8,112 nt of DNA from CALAMD01 sp035301025 (GTDB taxonomy: Bacteria > Bacillota > Bacilli > Bacillales > Amphibacillaceae). A model generated the notes under the pieces. The model was not told the DNA's origin, ran no database searches, and saw only the letters and a program-made list of their open reading frames with translations. The stretch lies in NCBI GenBank assembly GCA_035301025.1, contig DATGUV010000090.1, positions 1-8,112 on the forward strand, in the 5' to 3' direction. Both the position numbers and the translations under genes were made by a program. Positions 5,158 through 8,112 of this stretch are shown piece after piece (position 1 is the first letter of the stretch; each line of letters opens with the position of its first letter).

Positions 5158-6558
5158 TTATCCTCTTCTCCAGCGTACGCCTTGTGCAGTATCTTCAAGG
5201 ATGATATTTTCTTCTTTTAATTGGTCGCGTATCTCATCAGCACGTGCGAAATCTTTATTCTTTCTAGCTTCATTTCTTTCTTCAATTAATGCATCTATAT
5301 CAGTGTCTAGTAATTCCGCTTCTGTCGAAAGTTTAATTCCTAATATGGAAAAGATCGTTGACATGACTTCTTGGAACCGATTAATCACCTCAACAGATGT
5401 TTGTTTTTCACCTAAATAAAGGTTCGCTTCTTTTGTTACATCAAACAGCACTGTAATTGCATTTGCTGTATTAAAATCATCATCCATAGCTGCAATGAAA
5501 TGTTCATGCGCTTGTTCAATTTTCTCCAGCCATACATGTTTCTTGGGATCAATGTTTAAACTTGTTTGTTTCCGGTGTTCTAAATTCATATACGACGTTT
5601 GAATGCGTTCATAACTATTTTTCGCTCCAGCTAACAATTCATCTGAGAAGTTAATTGGATTGCGGTAATGAACACTCAGCATGAAAAACCGAACAACTTG
5701 CGGATCGTGATTTTTCGCTATATCTCGAGCCAAAATAAAGTTTCCGAGTGATTTCGACATTTTTTCATTATCAATATTAATATATCCATTGTGCATCCAG
5801 TAATTTGCGAAAGGTTTTTCATTGAGTGCTTCGGATTGAGCAATTTCATTTTCATGGTGTGGGAATGTTAAATCTTGCCCGCCAGCATGAATATCAATCG
5901 TTTCGCCCAAATATTTTTTCGCCATTGCTGAACATTCAATGTGCCAACCTGGGCGACCTTGTCCCCACGGGGAATCCCACGCCATCTCTCCGTCTTTTGC
6001 TTTTTTCCATAGGGCAAAATCTAGAGGGTCTTCTTTTTCTTCCCCAATTTGAATACGGGCACCTGAACGTAACTCATCAATGGATTGTGCCGATAGTTTT
6101 CCGTAATCATCAAATGCTCGTGGTTTAAAATACACATCACCATTCACTTCATAGGCATAATCTTTTTCAATCAAGCCTTCCACGAATGCAATGATTTCAT
6201 CCATCGTTTCAGAAACACGTGGATGATACGAGGCTTCTTTTACACCAAAAACACCTACATCCTCCATATATGCTTTAACAAATCGGTCGGCAAGATCTCG
6301 AGTATTCTCTCCCCGTTTATTCGCTTCAGCGATAATTTTGTCGTCAATATCCGTAAAATTTAGCACGTACGTAACATCATATCCTTTATATTCAAAATAA
6401 CGACGAACTGTATCAAATACGATTGCTGGGCGTGCATTTCCAATGTGAATATAATTGTACACCGTTGGCCCACATACATACATTTTCACTTCATTTTCAG
6501 TGATTGGAACAAAGGTTTCTTTGTTACGTGTGAGTGTATTATAAATCATAATCGTCAT
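5158..6558 (-). CDS. cysS: Cysteinyl-tRNA synthetase
   Basis: 466 residues, full length for a class I CysRS, charging tRNA-Cys in the cytoplasm. The catalytic HIGN motif is at 38-41 and KMSKS at 266-270. The four zinc ligands that select cysteine are all present: Cys29, Cys209 (HIECSAM), His234 and Glu238 (FPHHENE). The C-terminal anticodon region ends DQLKEENIILEDTAQGVRW. The ATG overlaps the cysE stop by four bases (ATGA), with AGAGGAGA upstream, so cysE and cysS are translationally coupled. Both are under the Cys T-box before cysE, placing synthesis of cysteine and its use under the same tRNA-Cys sensor. Confidence 0.98.
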   Translation of the reverse strand: MTIMIYNTLTRNKETFVPITENEVKMYVCGPTVYNYIHIGNARPAIVFDTVRRYFEYKGYDVTYVLNFTDIDDKIIAEANKRGENTRDLADRFVKAYMEDVGVFGVKEASYHPRVSETMDEIIAFVEGLIEKDYAYEVNGDVYFKPRAFDDYGKLSAQSIDELRSGARIQIGEEKEDPLDFALWKKAKDGEMAWDSPWGQGRPGWHIECSAMAKKYLGETIDIHAGGQDLTFPHHENEIAQSEALNEKPFANYWMHNGYINIDNEKMSKSLGNFILARDIAKNHDPQVVRFFMLSVHYRNPINFSDELLAGAKNSYERIQTSYMNLEHRKQTSLNIDPKKHVWLEKIEQAHEHFIAAMDDDFNTANAITVLFDVTKEANLYLGEKQTSVEVINRFQEVMSTIFSILGIKLSTEAELLDTDIDALIEERNEARKNKDFARADEIRDQLKEENIILEDTAQGVRWRRG

Positions 6559-7202
6559 TGTTTAATCTCCTCTTTTAATCGTCTAATTTCTTCTCGTAGT
6601 TCATTTATTTCATTTTGCATGTTTTCACAGTGGTCGGAAACAGGGTCGGGCAAGTGATGATGGTCCAACTTTCTCGGTATCCTCTTCCCATCTTGCACAA
6701 CAACACGTCCAGGGATTCCAACCACTGTAGCATGAGCTGGGACATCTTTTAAGACGACAGAACTTGCACCGACCTTAGAATACTCTCCAATTGTAATTGA
6801 ACCGAGTACTTGAGCCCCTGTTGCAATTAATACATGATCTTCAATTGTTGGATGCCGTTTTCCTTTTTCATGACCTGTTCCACCTAATGTAACTCCTTGA
6901 TATATTGTAACATCATTTCCGATTTCACACGTTTCGCCAATAACGACACCCATGCCGTGGTCAATGAAGAATCGTCTGCCAATGACAGCTGCAGGATGAA
7001 TTTCAATTCCTGTAAGAAATCGGCTAAACTGGGAGATAATCCGCGCTATAAAACGCATGCGCATTTTATGGAATCGGTGTGCAATACGATGGGCCCAAAC
7101 AGCGTGTAATCCGGAATATGTTAAAAATACTTCTATATATGAACGTGCTGCAGGATCTTCAGCAAATACAACATCCATATCTTCTTTCATACGTTTAAAC
7201 AT
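6555..7202 (-). CDS. cysE: Serine O-acetyltransferase
   Basis: 215 residues, the length of B. subtilis CysE. It makes O-acetylserine from serine and acetyl-CoA, the first step of cysteine synthesis. The N-terminal helical part carries EDPAARSYIEVFLTYSGLHA and HRIAHRF. The left-handed beta helix of hexapeptide repeats follows from about residue 65: IEIHPAAVIGRRFFIDHGMG with the active-site D81/H82, VVIGETCEIGNDVTIYQG, VTLGGTGHEKGKRHPTI and VVGIPGRVV. The last ~25 residues are charged heptads (NEINELREEIRRLKEE), a likely coiled coil. The ATG at 7200-7202 has AAGGAGG (7214-7220), at a somewhat long 11 bases. Expression passes through the T-box leader. Confidence 0.97.
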   Translation of the reverse strand: MFKRMKEDMDVVFAEDPAARSYIEVFLTYSGLHAVWAHRIAHRFHKMRMRFIARIISQFSRFLTGIEIHPAAVIGRRFFIDHGMGVVIGETCEIGNDVTIYQGVTLGGTGHEKGKRHPTIEDHVLIATGAQVLGSITIGEYSKVGASSVVLKDVPAHATVVGIPGRVVVQDGKRIPRKLDHHHLPDPVSDHCENMQNEINELREEIRRLKEEIKQ

Positions 7203-7264
7203 CCCTATTGTCGCCTCCTTATACGTTTCACTAAAGAACAGATAAAACGAATCTATTCATCATC

Positions 7265-7309
7265 AAAAAAAGCGCCTCTGTGTAATGAATACACAGAGGC
7301 GCTTTTTTT
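7265..7309 (-). terminator. T-box terminator hairpin
   Basis: A perfect inverted repeat: 13-bp GC-containing arms (7272-7284 and 7290-7302) around a five-base loop, extended by seven A and seven T. On the minus strand it ends in a T7 run. The 5' arm shares GCGCCUCUGU with the antiterminator, so the two folds exclude each other. I see no other terminator after gltX, so this one probably also ends gltX transcripts when cysteine is ample. Confidence 0.95.
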
Positions 7310-7506
7310 GCGCGGTTCCACTCTGTTTGGACCTCATAAGGCCCCGACTTAGACTCTATAACGGGAGTTCCCGCCACTATGTACTACTGTTCCATAGTAG
7401 ACTCTTGAGGTGCATGTTCAGAATGAGTCCTTAAAATCACTTGCAGCCGGTGGTGATTCTCTCTTGATAAGGACTTCCTTTCCTACTTTTCCTCTTCAAC
7501 GCTTTT
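7265..7506 (-). promoter_or_regulatory. T-box riboswitch, tRNA-Cys specific, controlling cysE-cysS
   Basis: The leader has the main T-box parts. Stem I begins GAAGAGG with an AGUA segment (S-turn region), and a GA-rich K-turn-like part and the CACCGGCUGCAAGUGA distal region follow. The 3' side of the specifier loop reads GAAC-A-UGC-ACC, with the Cys codon UGC at 7414-7412 followed by the conserved purine. Stems with GUAG and CGGGA arms (7366-7400) follow. The T-box UGGAACC (7320-7314) is bulged in an antiterminator: ACAGAG and GCGC (7313-7310) on one side, loop of seven A, then GCGC and CUCUGU (7302-7293). Uncharged tRNA-Cys is expected to stabilise this form over the terminator, turning on cysE, cysS and the genes behind. 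Confidence 0.93.
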
Positions 7507-7512
7507 GATATA

Positions 7513-7521
7513 ATGATACCA
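7513..7521 (-). promoter_or_regulatory. Extended -10 promoter for the cysE T-box leader
   Basis: Minus strand TGG (7521-7519) followed by TATCAT (7518-7513; 5 of 6). No good -35 stands 16-18 bases upstream, which fits an extended -10 type. The predicted start is A at about 7506, a few bases before T-box stem I, as is normal for T-box leaders. It lies in the 44-base spacer between the gltX stop and the leader. Confidence 0.55.
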
Positions 7522-7550
7522 TATGCAATTCTTTCATGCATGTGCCTGTC

Positions 7551-8112
7551 TTACTCGAGCTCTTTTAACACGGTATCTAGTCGAGCTACAACAACATCTT
7601 TTCCAAGTAAAGAAATGGCTTTCGGTAATTCTGGACCATTTGTTTGTCCCGTTGTTGCTACACGGACTGGCATGAATAACTTTCTGCCACGGTGTTTCGT
7701 TTCTTTTTGTGTTGCTTTTAATTGTTCTTTAATAACTTCAGGTGTAAAGCGATCCAACTGAAGGAGATAATCGGCAAACACTTGTAATACTTCTATCGTT
7801 TGCTCCTCTTCAAGAACTGCTTGAGCCGCTTCATCATACGCAATTTCCTCTTTAAAGAATACATCGGTTAATTCGACAATTTCTGCACCATAGTCCAATT
7901 GTTCTTGATATAAAGAAATCACATCTTCAATCCACTCACGACGCTCTTCACTCATATCTGCATCCACTTTACCAGCGGTGATAAGATGTGGTAAAGCTAA
8001 ATCAATCACTTGCTCAACAGGAAGTTCTTTAATATATTCCCCGTTCATCCATTTTAATTTTTGTGGATCAAATACTGCTGCAGATGTTGATAAACGTGCA
8101 GGATCAAACATT
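7551..8112 (-). CDS. gltX: Glutamyl-tRNA synthetase, C-terminal part (runs off window edge)
   Basis: About 187 codons before a TAA at 7551-7553, roughly the last 40% of a ~485-residue bacterial GluRS. The visible part, FDPARLSTSAAVFDPQKL, then KWMNGEYIK, corresponds to the region just after the KMSKR motif; the HIGH motif, KMSKR and the start codon are beyond the edge. The helical anticodon-binding domain follows, with the typical near-end stretch RVATTGQTNGPELPKAISLL, GKDVVVARLDTVLKELE. In most Firmicutes this enzyme is non-discriminating and also charges tRNA-Gln for GatCAB conversion; that is family knowledge. The apparent Met next to the edge is internal, not a start. Confidence 0.97.
   Translation of the reverse strand, partial: MFDPARLSTSAAVFDPQKLKWMNGEYIKELPVEQVIDLALPHLITAGKVDADMSEERREWIEDVISLYQEQLDYGAEIVELTDVFFKEEIAYDEAAQAVLEEEQTIEVLQVFADYLLQLDRFTPEVIKEQLKATQKETKHRGRKLFMPVRVATTGQTNGPELPKAISLLGKDVVVARLDTVLKELE

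Noticed and set aside
5826..6128. Plus-strand 100-codon frame inside cysS
   Set aside because: Antisense shadow of strongly conserved CysRS sequence, with no ribosome binding site or homology. The same holds for the other plus-strand frames (for example 1254-1628, 2159-2482, 5069-5419).
7389..7394. A second UGGAAC in the T-box leader
   Set aside because: It lies in the loop of a CUACU/AGUAG hairpin, lacks the following CGCG and antiterminator partner; the true T-box is at 7311-7320.
1..8112. Mobile element, CRISPR array, defence or biosynthetic novelty
   Set aside because: Every gene belongs to the conserved Bacillus gltX-to-rplA order; I found no repeats, transposase, integrase or attachment-like sequence, and no unexplained coding capacity.

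Overview
The window is a stretch of core chromosome from a low-GC Firmicute, almost certainly a Bacillaceae member. All twelve genes lie on the minus strand, and their order is the one known from Bacillus subtilis: gltX-cysE-cysS-mrnC-rlmB-rae1(yacP)-sigH-rpmGB-secE-nusG-rplK-rplA. Protein sequences, the Cys T-box in front of cysE and strong AGGAGG-type ribosome binding sites agree with this. The genus cannot be fixed from the sequence. I see no mobile element, phage gene, CRISPR array, toxin/defence island or horizontally acquired gene, and all plus-strand open frames look like antisense shadows.

Reading in the direction of transcription (high to low coordinates): the 3' part of gltX enters at the right edge. 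A 166-base spacer rplK-rplA and four other leaders carry most of the regulatory content. After gltX comes an extended -10 promoter and a complete Cys-specific T-box riboswitch (T-box sequence, antiterminator/terminator alternatives, UGC specifier). It controls cysE and cysS and, by readthrough, the tightly packed mrnC, rlmB and rae1 (gaps of -4 to +3 bases). A hairpin with a T-rich tail overlaps the rae1 stop codon and probably ends this operon. sigH then has its own sigma-A-type promoter. A second, strong promoter (TTGACA, 17, extended TGG-TACATT) drives rpmGB and secE, which are followed by a clear intrinsic terminator. nusG follows after a 341-base gene-free interval, and then rplK and rplA.

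Functionally the window joins cysteine synthesis and cysteinyl-tRNA charging (cysE, cysS), glutamyl-tRNA charging (gltX), 23S rRNA maturation and modification (mrnC, rlmB), ribosome-linked mRNA cleavage (rae1), the transition-state/sporulation sigma factor (sigH), the Sec translocon (secE), transcription elongation (nusG) and large-subunit proteins L33, L11 and L1.

No undescribed protein system is present. The observations most worth a second look are at the RNA level: two similar RNA elements, one before rplK and one before rplA, that resemble the L1-stalk of 23S rRNA and are candidate L1 autoregulatory sites; and a stable hairpin lying exactly between the nusG Shine-Dalgarno sequence and its start codon. 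rpmGB (49 aa) and the edge-truncated rplA are short or partial genes that simple ORF calling misses. The starts of rplK and secE are GTG codons, inside longer open frames that begin too far upstream.
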